Origin: JAVKFY01 sp040223615
Lineage (GTDB): Bacteria > Pseudomonadota > Alphaproteobacteria > GCA-2731375
NCBI GenBank assembly: GCA_040223615.1
Contig: JAVKFY010000005.1
Location: forward strand, 1 to 64,000
Reading direction: 5' to 3'
DNA length: 64,000 nt
The number at the start of each line of letters is the position of its first letter. Within the stretch, counting starts at the first letter, position 1. A program made the translations under genes and the position numbers. A model generated the notes under the pieces. That model saw only the letters and a list, made by a program, of their open reading frames with translations, was not told where the DNA came from and did no database searches. This document shows, in pieces, positions 33,695-41,890 of this stretch.

Positions 33695-35006
33695 GCGCCG
33701 CCACCTTCGCCGCTGCGGCGATATCGTCCGCGGCGCGCCAGCCGCTGACCATCGCGTCGTCGGTCCAGTAATAGGCCCACTCGCCGTAGCGACCGGCCAG
33801 TCGGATCCCGAGTTCCTCGACATAGGCGCGCACCAGCCCGACGGCAGCGGCGCGGTCGTGATCGAACAGCACGTTGCCCCAGCGCTGATGGCGCACGTCG
33901 ACGAAGTCGATGGCGTCGTCGGCGCCGATCAGGCCCATGCGCCGGAAGTCCTCGACCGTGCGGTTGCCGACATCCTCGACCGGCAGCGGCCGGCTGTCGG
34001 AGTGGTAGATCTCGGCCTGGATCGCCGACGTGCCGGCCGGGACGGAAGACGGGCTCATCGCCTGCGGGAACCAGGCCCGGCTGGCCAGCACCTCGTCGTC
34101 GTAGAAGTAGACCCAGTGCGCCGCCGGCAGCTCGATCTCGTGCTTCAGTCCGATCGAGACCAGCACCAGCGACGTGCAGCGCAGCCGCGCCGCGGCCTCG
34201 CGCACCGCGGTCGGCACGTCGGGCAGCAGGTCGACCAGGACGGGGAGCGGCAGCGTGGAGACCAGCGCGTCATAGTGCGCCGTCACCCCGTTGGCGAAAT
34301 CGAGCCGCTGGCGTGCCGGGTGGATGGCGACGATCTCGTGCTCCAGGCTGGCGCTGACGCGTGCGGCCAGCGGCCGGTAGAAGGCCGCGAAACCGCCGTC
34401 CATCGGGTAGCGGAAGGCGGTCAGGTACTGGTGATTGCCGTCGTGCGTGCCGAGTGCACCGTGCACCACTTCGCGCAGCTTAGGCGGATAGACCCGGGGG
34501 CCGATCCAGTCGGTGGTCATCGCCGCCGGCTCCACGGTCCAGTATTTTCGCGTGTACTGCGCCGGGAAGGTCTCGGCCAGGGTGCGGCCCATGTTGCGGT
34601 GCAGCCACTCGCCGTAATCGGTCGGCGGACAGTCGTGGAAGTTCGCCGCCGCTTCGGCGATATCGACCAAGCAGTCCTCGATCAAGCGGGCCGGCAGCCC
34701 GAATAGGTTGGTCTGCACCGGGTGGCGCAGCCAGTGGCCGTCGAAGTGGTTCAGCAGGCGCGCCTCGTGGGCATGAAAGGCGCCGCCGACGCCCTCTTCG
34801 AACAGCGCGCGCACCGCATCGTTGCGGGTGAATGAGACGTGGATGCCTTCGTCGAAGGTGTAGCCGTCGATTTCGAAGCTGGAGGCATGGCCGCCGAGAT
34901 GGTCGCGCTGCTCGTAAATGCGGGCGTCCAGGCCGTGTTCGGCGGCGCGACTTGCGGCGCCCAATCCGGCCATCCCGCCGCCAAGAATCGCGATATGCTG
35001 CACCAT
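33687..35006 (-). CDS. FAD-dependent oxidoreductase, amine-oxidase/UGM-like
   Basis: The 439-residue flavoprotein has an N-terminal dinucleotide site GGGMAGLGAA, then YEQRDHLGGHASSF, the pattern of amine oxidase, protoporphyrinogen oxidase and UDP-galactopyranose mutase relatives. The C-end has no membrane segment. I use the ATG at 35006; a GTG at 35027 would add 7 residues. It is the first gene of the minus-strand block. Such proteins are frequent in LPS loci, where some alter the ring form or oxidation state of sugar nucleotides; the real substrate is unknown. Confidence 0.7.
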   Translation of the reverse strand: MVQHIAILGGGMAGLGAASRAAEHGLDARIYEQRDHLGGHASSFEIDGYTFDEGIHVSFTRNDAVRALFEEGVGGAFHAHEARLLNHFDGHWLRHPVQTNLFGLPARLIEDCLVDIAEAAANFHDCPPTDYGEWLHRNMGRTLAETFPAQYTRKYWTVEPAAMTTDWIGPRVYPPKLREVVHGALGTHDGNHQYLTAFRYPMDGGFAAFYRPLAARVSASLEHEIVAIHPARQRLDFANGVTAHYDALVSTLPLPVLVDLLPDVPTAVREAAARLRCTSLVLVSIGLKHEIELPAAHWVYFYDDEVLASRAWFPQAMSPSSVPAGTSAIQAEIYHSDSRPLPVEDVGNRTVEDFRRMGLIGADDAIDFVDVRHQRWGNVLFDHDRAAAVGLVRAYVEELGIRLAGRYGEWAYYWTDDAMVSGWRAADDIAAAAKVAAHG

Positions 35007-35066
35007 ATACCCCGGTCGCGTTGTCACTCGTTGCGCCGTTCCCCAGCGGTTTTCCCATGGTTAGGG

Positions 35067-35082
35067 TTAATGACGGGTTAGC
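35067..35082. promoter_or_regulatory. Near-match CtrA-type box
   Basis: TTAA at 35067-35070, seven bases, then TTAGC matches the CtrA consensus with one change. It lies in the divergent region between the FAD oxidoreductase gene and the YnjB-like gene. Weak on its own; of interest because an exact site lies before rfbF. Confidence 0.3.
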
Positions 35083-35160
35083 GGGCGGACTGGCTCAACG
35101 GATCGTGTGTTTACAGCGTCGCGCGGGCGGGGTTTCTCGCTCCGGAACAGGAGACAAACC

Positions 35161-36357
35161 ATGCGAAACGCGATTCTCGGCCTGATCATGGCTGTCCTGG
35201 CGGCGCCGGCGGCGCTGGCGGACGGTTGGGACGACGTGCTGGCCCGCGCCAAGGGCCAGACCGTCTACTTCAATGCCTGGGGCGGCAGCGACACGATCAA
35301 CGCCTACATCGCCTGGGCCGGCGAGGAGGTCGAGAAGCGCTACGGCGTGAAAGTCAGCCACGTGAAGCTGACCGATACCGCCGATGCGGTGAACCGGGTG
35401 CTGGCGGAGAGGACCGCCGGGCGCGACAGCGGCGGCTCGGTCGACCTGATTTGGATCAACGGCGAGAACTTCGCCAACATGAAGCGCAACGGCCTGCTGC
35501 ATGGGCCATGGGCGGAAAGCCTGCCGAGCTGGCGCCATGTCGATGTCGCCGGCAAGCCGACCGTGGTGCGCGATTTCACCGAACCGACCGACGGGCTGGA
35601 GGCGCCGTGGGGCATGGCGCAGTTCGTGCTGGTCTACGACCAGGCGCGGGTCGCGACACCGCCGCGCACGCTGGCCGAGCTGGCGGCGTGGGCCAAGGCC
35701 AATCCCGGCCGCTTCACCTATCCGCAGCCGCCGGACTTCCTCGGCACGACCTTCCTGAAGCAGGCGGTGATCGGACTCAACGGCAACGATCCGCGCCTGG
35801 CCGAGGCAGCCAGCGACGCGGCGTTGGGCGAACTGACGGCGCCGCTGTGGGCCTATCTGGACGATCTGCACCCGGCGATGTGGCGCTCGGGGCGCGCCTA
35901 TCCGGCCAACGGGCCGGCACAGATCCAGCTCCTGGGCGACGGCGAGGTCGACATCGCGCTGTCGTTCGATCCCTCCGAGGCCGCCTCGCTGGTAAAGAAC
36001 GGCCAGTTGCCGGACACGGTGCGGACCTTCGTGTTCGAGGGCGGCACCATCGGCAACACCCACTTCGTCGCCATCCCCTACAATGCCGCCGCCAAGGAAG
36101 GCGCGCAGGTGCTGGCCAACTTCCTGCTCTCGCCGGAAGCGCAGGCCCGCAAGCAGGACCCGCGCTACTGGGGCAGCTTCACCGTGCTGGCGATGGACAA
36201 GCTCACCGCCAACGACCGCGCGCGCTTCGACGCGCTCGACCTGGGCGCGGCAACCCTGAGCGCCGCCGAACTCGGCAAGGCGCTGGGCGAGCCGCACGCG
36301 TCGTGGATGGAGCGTATCGAGGTCGAGTGGGCGCGGCGCTACGCCGCCGGCCAGTAG
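35161..36357 (+). CDS. ynjB: ABC importer binding protein, YnjB-like
   Basis: The 398-residue periplasmic protein has a cleavable signal (hydrophobic residues 4-18, ending ALA-DG) and the YnjB-type mature body (NAWGGSDTINAYI, WINGENFANMKRNGLL). CAGGAG precedes the ATG by 6-7 bases. It heads a three-gene importer of binding protein, fused permease and ATPase, matching E. coli ynjBCD, whose substrate (proposed thiamine-like or other) is unsettled. I find no TPP riboswitch before it. Confidence 0.85.
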   Translation: MRNAILGLIMAVLAAPAALADGWDDVLARAKGQTVYFNAWGGSDTINAYIAWAGEEVEKRYGVKVSHVKLTDTADAVNRVLAERTAGRDSGGSVDLIWINGENFANMKRNGLLHGPWAESLPSWRHVDVAGKPTVVRDFTEPTDGLEAPWGMAQFVLVYDQARVATPPRTLAELAAWAKANPGRFTYPQPPDFLGTTFLKQAVIGLNGNDPRLAEAASDAALGELTAPLWAYLDDLHPAMWRSGRAYPANGPAQIQLLGDGEVDIALSFDPSEAASLVKNGQLPDTVRTFVFEGGTIGNTHFVAIPYNAAAKEGAQVLANFLLSPEAQARKQDPRYWGSFTVLAMDKLTANDRARFDALDLGAATLSAAELGKALGEPHASWMERIEVEWARRYAAGQ

Positions 36358-36375
36358 CCGCCGGTCGCCGCGCGC

Positions 36376-38043
36376 ATGTCCTGGCTGCGGCTGGCGCCGA
36401 TCGTGACCGTGTTGGTCATGATCGGGCCGGTCGGCGCCGGCCTGCTTGCCACGATCGGCCCGGCCTTCGGCATCATGCCTGGACTGAGCGACGCGCCGGC
36501 GGGCCTCGCGGTCTGGCGCCGCCTGTTCGACATGCCGGGCCTGGGGCAGGGGGTGGCGCTGGCCGCCTGGACCGGATTCGCCGCCACCGCGCTGGCCTTC
36601 GTCATTGCCGTGCTGTTCTGCGCCGCCTGGCATGGCACCGCGACCTTCGATCGGCTGATGCGCGGCCTGTCACCGCTGCTCTCCGTACCGCACGTCACCG
36701 TCGCCTTCGGTCTGGCATTCCTGATCGCGCCCAGCGGCTGGCTGGTGCGGGCGCTGACCGGCTTCGAGCGGCCGCCGGACTGGCTGACGGTGCATGACCC
36801 CCTGGGCCTGGGCCTGATCGGCACGCTGATCGCCAAGGAGCTGCCGTTCCTGCTGCTGATGACGCTGGCGGCGCTGAACCAGGTGCCGGCGCAACGCTAC
36901 CACGCCATGGCCCGCACGCTGGGCTACGGCCGCATGCTGGCGTGGCTGCATGGGGTGCTGCCGCTGCTCTACCCGCAACTCCGGCTGCCGGTCTTCGCGG
37001 TGCTGGCCTATTCGCTGTCGGTGGTCGACGTGGCGCTGGTGATCGGCCCGACCCTGCCGCCGACCCTGGCGGTGCAGCTCACCCGCTGGTTCGCCGACCC
37101 GGACCTTAGCCTGCGGCTGGTCGCGGCGGCCGGCGCGGTCTTGCAGGTCGCTGTCGTCGTCGCCGGGATCGGCGCGTGGCTGGTACTGGAGCGTGTGGTT
37201 GGCCTGCTGGCCAGACGGTTGCGCGGTGCCGGCTGGCGCGGCCGGCAGGACGCGGTCGCGCGCGGCCTGGCGCTGGCGCCGGCCCTGGCGGCGCTGACGT
37301 TGACCGGCCTCGGGCTGGCGACCATGGCGCTCTGGTCGCTGGCGACGAGCTGGCGCTTTCCGGCGTTGCTGCCACAGGACTGGAGCCTGCGCGCCTGGGA
37401 CAAGGTCGGCACCGCGGCTTTGGGGCCGACGGTGGCGCTGGCACTGGCCGCCAGCACCGTCGCCGCTTTGCTCGTGCTGGGCTGCCTGGAACACGAGGCG
37501 GCGGCCGATCGCAAGCCGCGCCGCGCCGTCCTGTGGCTGCTCTATGTGCCGTTGCTGGTGCCGCAGATCGGCTTTCTGTTCGGTCTGCAGGTGCTGCTGG
37601 TCTGGCTTGGTGCCGATGGCGGTTGGCCGGCAGTGCTGTGGAGCCACCTGGTGTTCGTGCTGCCCTACGTGTTCCTGGCGCTGGCCGAGCCGTACCGGGC
37701 GTGGGATTCGCGCTATGGCCGCACCGCGCGCTGCCTTGGCGCCGGCCCGGCCCGGGTATGGCTTCGGGTCAAGCTGCCGATGCTGCTGCGCCCGGTGCTG
37801 GTCGCCGCCGCCATTGGTGTCGCGGTCTCGGTGGCGCAGTACCTGCCGACGCTGTTCGCCGGCGCCGGCCGCTTCGCCACCCTCACCACCGAGGCGGTGA
37901 CCTTGTCGGCCGGCGGCGACCGCCGGGTGATCGGCGCCTACGCGGTGATGCAGATGTTGGTGCCGCTGGCCGGTTTCGCGTTGGCGCTGGGCCTGCCGGC
38001 CTGGCTCTATCGCGACCGGCGCGGCCTGCGGGTCGGCCGATGA
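36376..38043 (+). CDS. ynjC: ABC importer permease, YnjC-like
   Basis: The 555-residue permease is a fused two-lobed protein with about twelve membrane helices and two ATPase-docking EAA-like loops (ARTLGYGRMLAWLHGVLP and ARCLGAGPARVWLRVKLP). It follows ynjB by 18 bases and overlaps the ATPase gene by 4 (ATGA). Size and fusion match E. coli YnjC. Confidence 0.86.
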   Translation: MSWLRLAPIVTVLVMIGPVGAGLLATIGPAFGIMPGLSDAPAGLAVWRRLFDMPGLGQGVALAAWTGFAATALAFVIAVLFCAAWHGTATFDRLMRGLSPLLSVPHVTVAFGLAFLIAPSGWLVRALTGFERPPDWLTVHDPLGLGLIGTLIAKELPFLLLMTLAALNQVPAQRYHAMARTLGYGRMLAWLHGVLPLLYPQLRLPVFAVLAYSLSVVDVALVIGPTLPPTLAVQLTRWFADPDLSLRLVAAAGAVLQVAVVVAGIGAWLVLERVVGLLARRLRGAGWRGRQDAVARGLALAPALAALTLTGLGLATMALWSLATSWRFPALLPQDWSLRAWDKVGTAALGPTVALALAASTVAALLVLGCLEHEAAADRKPRRAVLWLLYVPLLVPQIGFLFGLQVLLVWLGADGGWPAVLWSHLVFVLPYVFLALAEPYRAWDSRYGRTARCLGAGPARVWLRVKLPMLLRPVLVAAAIGVAVSVAQYLPTLFAGAGRFATLTTEAVTLSAGGDRRVIGAYAVMQMLVPLAGFALALGLPAWLYRDRRGLRVGR

Positions 38044-38675
38044 CCGCGCCGCTGATCCTGCGCGCCGCCTGTCTGCGCCTGGCGGGAAAGGTGCTGCTTG
38101 GCCCGCTCGACCTCACTGTCGAGCCGGGACAGGTGGTCACGCTGATGGGGCCCAGCGGTTCCGGCAAGTCGAGCCTGTTGAGCTGGCTGTGCGGCACTCT
38201 GGCGCGTGAGTTCGAGGCCGAGGGGCGCGTGCTGCTCGGCGAACGTGATCTCACCGACCTGCCGCCGGAACGGCGCCGGCTCGGCATCCTGTTCCAGGAC
38301 GACCTGTTGTTCCCGCACTTGAGCGTGGCGGAGAACCTGGGCTTCGCGTTGCCGGCGCGGGCCGGCGATCGTTCACCGCGCATCGCCGCCGCGCTGGCCG
38401 AGGCCGATCTCGCCGGCTTCGAGGCGCGCGACCCGGCGACCCTGTCGGGTGGCCAGCGCGCGCGGGTGGCGGCGCTGCGCGTCCTGTTGGCCGAACCGTC
38501 AGCGCTGCTGTTGGACGAGCCTTTCGCCAAGTTGGACGCCGAGCTGCGCGAGCAGTTCCGTCGTTTCGTGATCGACCATGCCCAAGCCGCCGGACTTCCG
38601 GTCCTGCTGGTCACGCATGATCCGGCGGACGCTCGCGCCGCTGGCGGCCCGGTGTTGCGCCTCGGTCAGCCTTGA
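38040..38675 (+). CDS. ynjD: ABC importer ATPase, YnjD-like
   Basis: The 211-residue ATPase has Walker A GPSGSGKS, Q-loop FQDDLLFPHL, signature LSGGQRARVAALR, Walker B LLLDEP and switch His (LVTHDP). The ATG at 38040 overlaps the permease stop. The upstream frame is a long shadow of the permease gene. A stem-loop terminator follows 6 bases after the stop. Confidence 0.88.
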   Translation: MTAPLILRAACLRLAGKVLLGPLDLTVEPGQVVTLMGPSGSGKSSLLSWLCGTLAREFEAEGRVLLGERDLTDLPPERRRLGILFQDDLLFPHLSVAENLGFALPARAGDRSPRIAAALAEADLAGFEARDPATLSGGQRARVAALRVLLAEPSALLLDEPFAKLDAELREQFRRFVIDHAQAAGLPVLLVTHDPADARAAGGPVLRLGQP

Positions 38676-38680
38676 ATCGT

Positions 38681-38708
38681 TCGGCCCCGCTGTTGCCAAC
38701 GGGGCCGA
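38681..38708 (+). terminator. Stem-loop terminator after the YnjBCD-like operon
   Basis: TCGGCCCCG and CGGGGCCGA form a perfect 9-pair stem around a 10-base loop, six bases after the ATPase stop. No clear T run follows, so it may be a weaker or Rho-assisted terminator or an mRNA-stabilising hairpin. Confidence 0.6.
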
Positions 38709-38816
38709 CCGTCCCCGCCGGTCAAGACGGGAATGCCACTGCTACGGCAACCTGGAAACTAGCACCTGACGGCCCAGGTAGAAGTGACGGGACGCACACT
38801 CAGCGAACCAACGACG

Positions 38817-38849
38817 AAAAAATGCCCCGTCGCTTGCACGACGGGGCAT
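38817..38849 (-). terminator. Intrinsic terminator on the minus strand
   Basis: ATGCCCCGTCG (38822-38832) and CGACGGGGCAT (38839-38849) pair over 11 bases around CTTGCA. On the minus strand it is followed by six Us, a classic Rho-independent terminator. It lies about 100 bases beyond the stop of the AtzH-like gene, leaving a long 3' untranslated region or a short RNA. Confidence 0.8.
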
Positions 38850-38947
38850 CGAGTATGGACTTGAGAGGGGAAAGCATCTCAGTCACGGAGTAAACATAAG
38901 TCGATTTCCCCAGCCCTCAAGTGTCCTTTGTCACACCTGTTTGTCAC

Positions 38948-39340
38948 TTATTGCCCCGATTCCGCAGAAAACCAGCTCACATGCGCCGAAACGACGCGCC
39001 AGCCGGCACTTGTGCGCATCCAGGTCTGGCTTTGACGTCCGCGACGGTCGGTCGCGAGCCGGCGGTATTCTGTATTAGCTGTTGCGAAATCGTTGCCATA
39101 TGTGGTGATCACCGTCCGAATCAGCTCGCGCCTGAAGTCGCCGGCCGGTCGGTCGCGGCGAAATCCGGCGATCTCGTCGATTCCATAGAGGTTCTCTGCC
39201 AGCCCGTATCGCAAGGTCAGCGGGCTGTCCCAGAACAGCTCGACCAGCGTGTCGACGTCGTTGGTGACCAGCGCCTGCTCATAGCGTTCGAAGGCGGCGG
39301 TCACCTCGGCGACGACGTCGGGTAGGTTGATTTCGGACAT
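38948..39340 (-). CDS. AtzH/HpxZ-like SnoaL-fold protein
   Basis: The 130-residue protein is a cone-shaped (NTF2/SnoaL-like) fold with DUF3225/AtzH features: EVTAAFERYEQALVTND, LFWDSPLTLRYG, ETLYGIDEIAGF-like ENLYGIDEIAGF, and a C-end GWRVVSAHVSWF. AtzH and HpxZ help amidase/oxalurate steps of atrazine or allantoin breakdown, but no amidase is adjacent. It stands alone on the minus strand, with a terminator well downstream and a divergent flippase gene upstream. Confidence 0.75.
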   Translation of the reverse strand: MSEINLPDVVAEVTAAFERYEQALVTNDVDTLVELFWDSPLTLRYGLAENLYGIDEIAGFRRDRPAGDFRRELIRTVITTYGNDFATANTEYRRLATDRRGRQSQTWMRTSAGWRVVSAHVSWFSAESGQ

Positions 39341-39452
39341 GTCTTGGCTCCTGTCGCGCCGTGGCGCTGGCTATCGAGTAACGCTTTTACAACAGCTATA
39401 ACCTGAACTGCGCCGTTGGCGTCTCGCCGTCATCCTGGGAAATCCACGCGCA

Positions 39453-40955
39453 ATGATCGAGCGCGAAGACCAAACCGTCCACACCGCCGGCACCATCGGT
39501 CCGCACATGGTCCGCGGCGCGGCGTGGATGGTGGGGATGCGCTGGTGCGTTCGTCTGATCGGCCTGGTCAGCACGGCGATCCTGGCGCGTCTGCTGACGC
39601 CGACGGATTTCGGCATCCTGGCGATGGCCATGGTGTTCGTCGGCCTGCTCGAAGTGCTGCTGGAGACCGGCATCGACCAGACGGTGATCCGGCTGAAGAA
39701 CCCGACACGGCAAGACTACGACAGCGCTTGGACCATGCAGATCATGGTCGGGGCGACGTTGACGGTTCTGATCTTTCTGTCCGCGCCCTTTGTCGCCGAC
39801 TTCTTCGAAGAGCCGCGCCTGGAGCTGGCGGTCCAGGTCCTGTCGCTGCGCGCCGTCGGCCTGGGGTTGGTGAATATCGGCGTGGTCAACTTCCGACGCC
39901 AGCTCGATTTCGCCAAGGAGTTCCGCTACGCGCTCTACCGCAAGTTGATCGGCTTCGTCGTCACCATCACCTGCGCGGTGATCCTGCGCAGCTACTGGGC
40001 GATGATCATCGGCATGGTGATGCTGCCGTGGCTCGACGTGCTTCTCAGCAACACCATGCAGCCGTATCGGCCGCGGCTGTGCACCGCCCGCCTGCTGCAT
40101 CTGTGGCGCTTTACCCGCTGGCTGGTGCTGACCAATACCATCGACTTCGTCCGTCGCCGTTTCGATCAGTTCGTGGTCGCGCGCGTCGCTGGCACCACGC
40201 CGCTGGCCAACTACTACATCGCCGAGGATATCGCGGTGGCGCCGTCGCTGGAGGTGCTGTGGCCGATCGGCCGGGCACTGCTGCCGACCTACTCGAAACT
40301 GATCGGCCAGCCCCTGGAGGCGGCGCGCGCCTATCTCGCCACCGTCGGCTTCGTCGCCGTCCTGGCGCTGCCGATCGGTGCGGGCCTGGCGGTGGTCGCC
40401 GACGACCTGGTGCTGGTGGTGCTGGGTCCGCAGTGGACCGCCGCCGGACCGCTGGTCGCCTGGCTCGGTTTCGCCGGCGCACTGATGGGCTTCACCGGCG
40501 TGATCCACCCGTTCTTCACCGCGCTGGGCTATGTGCGGATGTATGCCTGGATGGTCGTGGCCGAGGTCGCGGTGTTCGTGCCAACCGTGATCTGGGCCGG
40601 TTCCGTCGGAGGTGTCGAGGCGGTGGCGATCGCCAGGCTCTGCGTCGTCGCGGTCAGCCTGCCGTGCTTCCTGTTCATGTCGACCCGGGTTGCGCCGGTG
40701 AGCGTGCTGGCGCTGGCCGGTGCCGTGGTGCGGCCGCTATTCGCCAGCGCGGCGATGTATGTCGGCGTGCGCTGGGTCCATGCCGAGGGTATCGATATCG
40801 CCATCCTTCGGCTGTTGCTGGACATCGTTGCCGGCGTGGTGATCTACGCTGGCGTGCTGAGTGTGCTGTGGCTGCTGGCCGGCCGGCCGGACGGCGCGGA
40901 ACGCCTGCTGCTGTCGCGCATCAGCACCGGCCTGCGGCGCTGGAGCCGCGCGTGA
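39453..40955 (+). CDS. Wzx-like oligosaccharide flippase
   Basis: The 500-residue membrane protein has about 12-14 helices and the MOP/RfbX flippase features ILARLLTPTDFGILAMAMV near the N-terminus and a central ARVAGTTPLANYYIAEDI. It would move lipid-linked glycan units across the inner membrane. The following GT2 gene overlaps its stop as GTGA. No Wzy-type polymerase is recognised here. Confidence 0.82.
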   Translation: MIEREDQTVHTAGTIGPHMVRGAAWMVGMRWCVRLIGLVSTAILARLLTPTDFGILAMAMVFVGLLEVLLETGIDQTVIRLKNPTRQDYDSAWTMQIMVGATLTVLIFLSAPFVADFFEEPRLELAVQVLSLRAVGLGLVNIGVVNFRRQLDFAKEFRYALYRKLIGFVVTITCAVILRSYWAMIIGMVMLPWLDVLLSNTMQPYRPRLCTARLLHLWRFTRWLVLTNTIDFVRRRFDQFVVARVAGTTPLANYYIAEDIAVAPSLEVLWPIGRALLPTYSKLIGQPLEAARAYLATVGFVAVLALPIGAGLAVVADDLVLVVLGPQWTAAGPLVAWLGFAGALMGFTGVIHPFFTALGYVRMYAWMVVAEVAVFVPTVIWAGSVGGVEAVAIARLCVVAVSLPCFLFMSTRVAPVSVLALAGAVVRPLFASAAMYVGVRWVHAEGIDIAILRLLLDIVAGVVIYAGVLSVLWLLAGRPDGAERLLLSRISTGLRRWSRA

Positions 40956-41884
40956 GCCAGGTGGCGCCGCGGGTCAGCGTGGTGATGCCGGCCTACAACG
41001 CCGAGGCCACGATTGCCGAGGCAATCGATAGTGTGCTGGCGCAGGATCTCGCGGACCTGGAACTGATCGTGGTCGACGATGGCGCCATCGACGCGACCGC
41101 CGAGATCGTCGCCGGCTACGCCGCGCGCGACCGGCGCGTGCGCCTGATCCGTCAGGACAATGCCGGCGTCAGCGCGACCCGCAACCGTGCCATTGCCGAG
41201 GCGCGCGCCGCCTACGTTGCTTTCCTCGATGCCGATGACGCCTGGGAACCGGATAAGCTCGCCCACCAGGCGGCGCTTCTCGACCGGCGGCCCGAGGTCG
41301 GCTTCTGCTACACCGCGCAGACCATCATCGACGGCGCCGGCCGCGCCATCAGCACCTACGCCGTGAAGCCGGACTATCGCGGCCGCTGTCTGCCGGCGCT
41401 GGCGCGCTCCAACGGGATCGGCCTGTCAACGGTGATGGCCCGTACCGAACTGTTGCGCGCGGTTGGCGGCTTCGATGAGACGCTCGACCTGTGCGAGGAC
41501 TGGGAATTGTGGATCCGGCTGGCGGAGCGGACCGAGCTCGACTATGTCGACGCCCCGTTGACCCGCTACCGCTTCCATCCCGGCAACTCGACCCGCGATC
41601 TGGACCGGTTACGCGCGGCGCATCTGGCGGTGCTGGCGCGCTGCCAGGCGCGTTACGGCCGTGACGCCGACAGTGCCGGCGCGCACTTCAAGGCGCACAT
41701 GGGCTTCGCGCGCCGCTACATCGCTTTCGGTTCGCTGCGCACCGGATTGCGTGAGGCCTGGCTCGCCTTGCGGGCGCGGCCGCTGTCCGTGGCCGCCTAT
41801 GTCGCGGTCGCCAAGTTGCTGGTGTCGGTCGTGCTGCGGCGGCGACCGAACCCGAACATGTCGGCACAGATCGCGAAGAACTGA
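40952..41884 (+). CDS. Family 2 glycosyltransferase
   Basis: The 310-residue enzyme has the GT-A fold: VSVVMPAYNAEATI, VVDDGAID, and the metal/nucleotide motif FLDADDAW, plus the acceptor-side CEDWELWIRLAE. I use the GTG at 40952 that overlaps the flippase stop; earlier in-frame residues are shadow. It adds a sugar to the lipid-linked glycan moved by the flippase. It ends 6 bases before the convergent ABC exporter. Confidence 0.82.
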   Translation: MSQVAPRVSVVMPAYNAEATIAEAIDSVLAQDLADLELIVVDDGAIDATAEIVAGYAARDRRVRLIRQDNAGVSATRNRAIAEARAAYVAFLDADDAWEPDKLAHQAALLDRRPEVGFCYTAQTIIDGAGRAISTYAVKPDYRGRCLPALARSNGIGLSTVMARTELLRAVGGFDETLDLCEDWELWIRLAERTELDYVDAPLTRYRFHPGNSTRDLDRLRAAHLAVLARCQARYGRDADSAGAHFKAHMGFARRYIAFGSLRTGLREAWLALRARPLSVAAYVAVAKLLVSVVLRRRPNPNMSAQIAKN

Positions 41885-41890
41885 GCTGGG

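Noticed and set aside
35083..35160. TPP riboswitch before the YnjB-like importer
   Set aside because: No CUGAGA or ACCUGA-type THI-box core is present in the upstream region.
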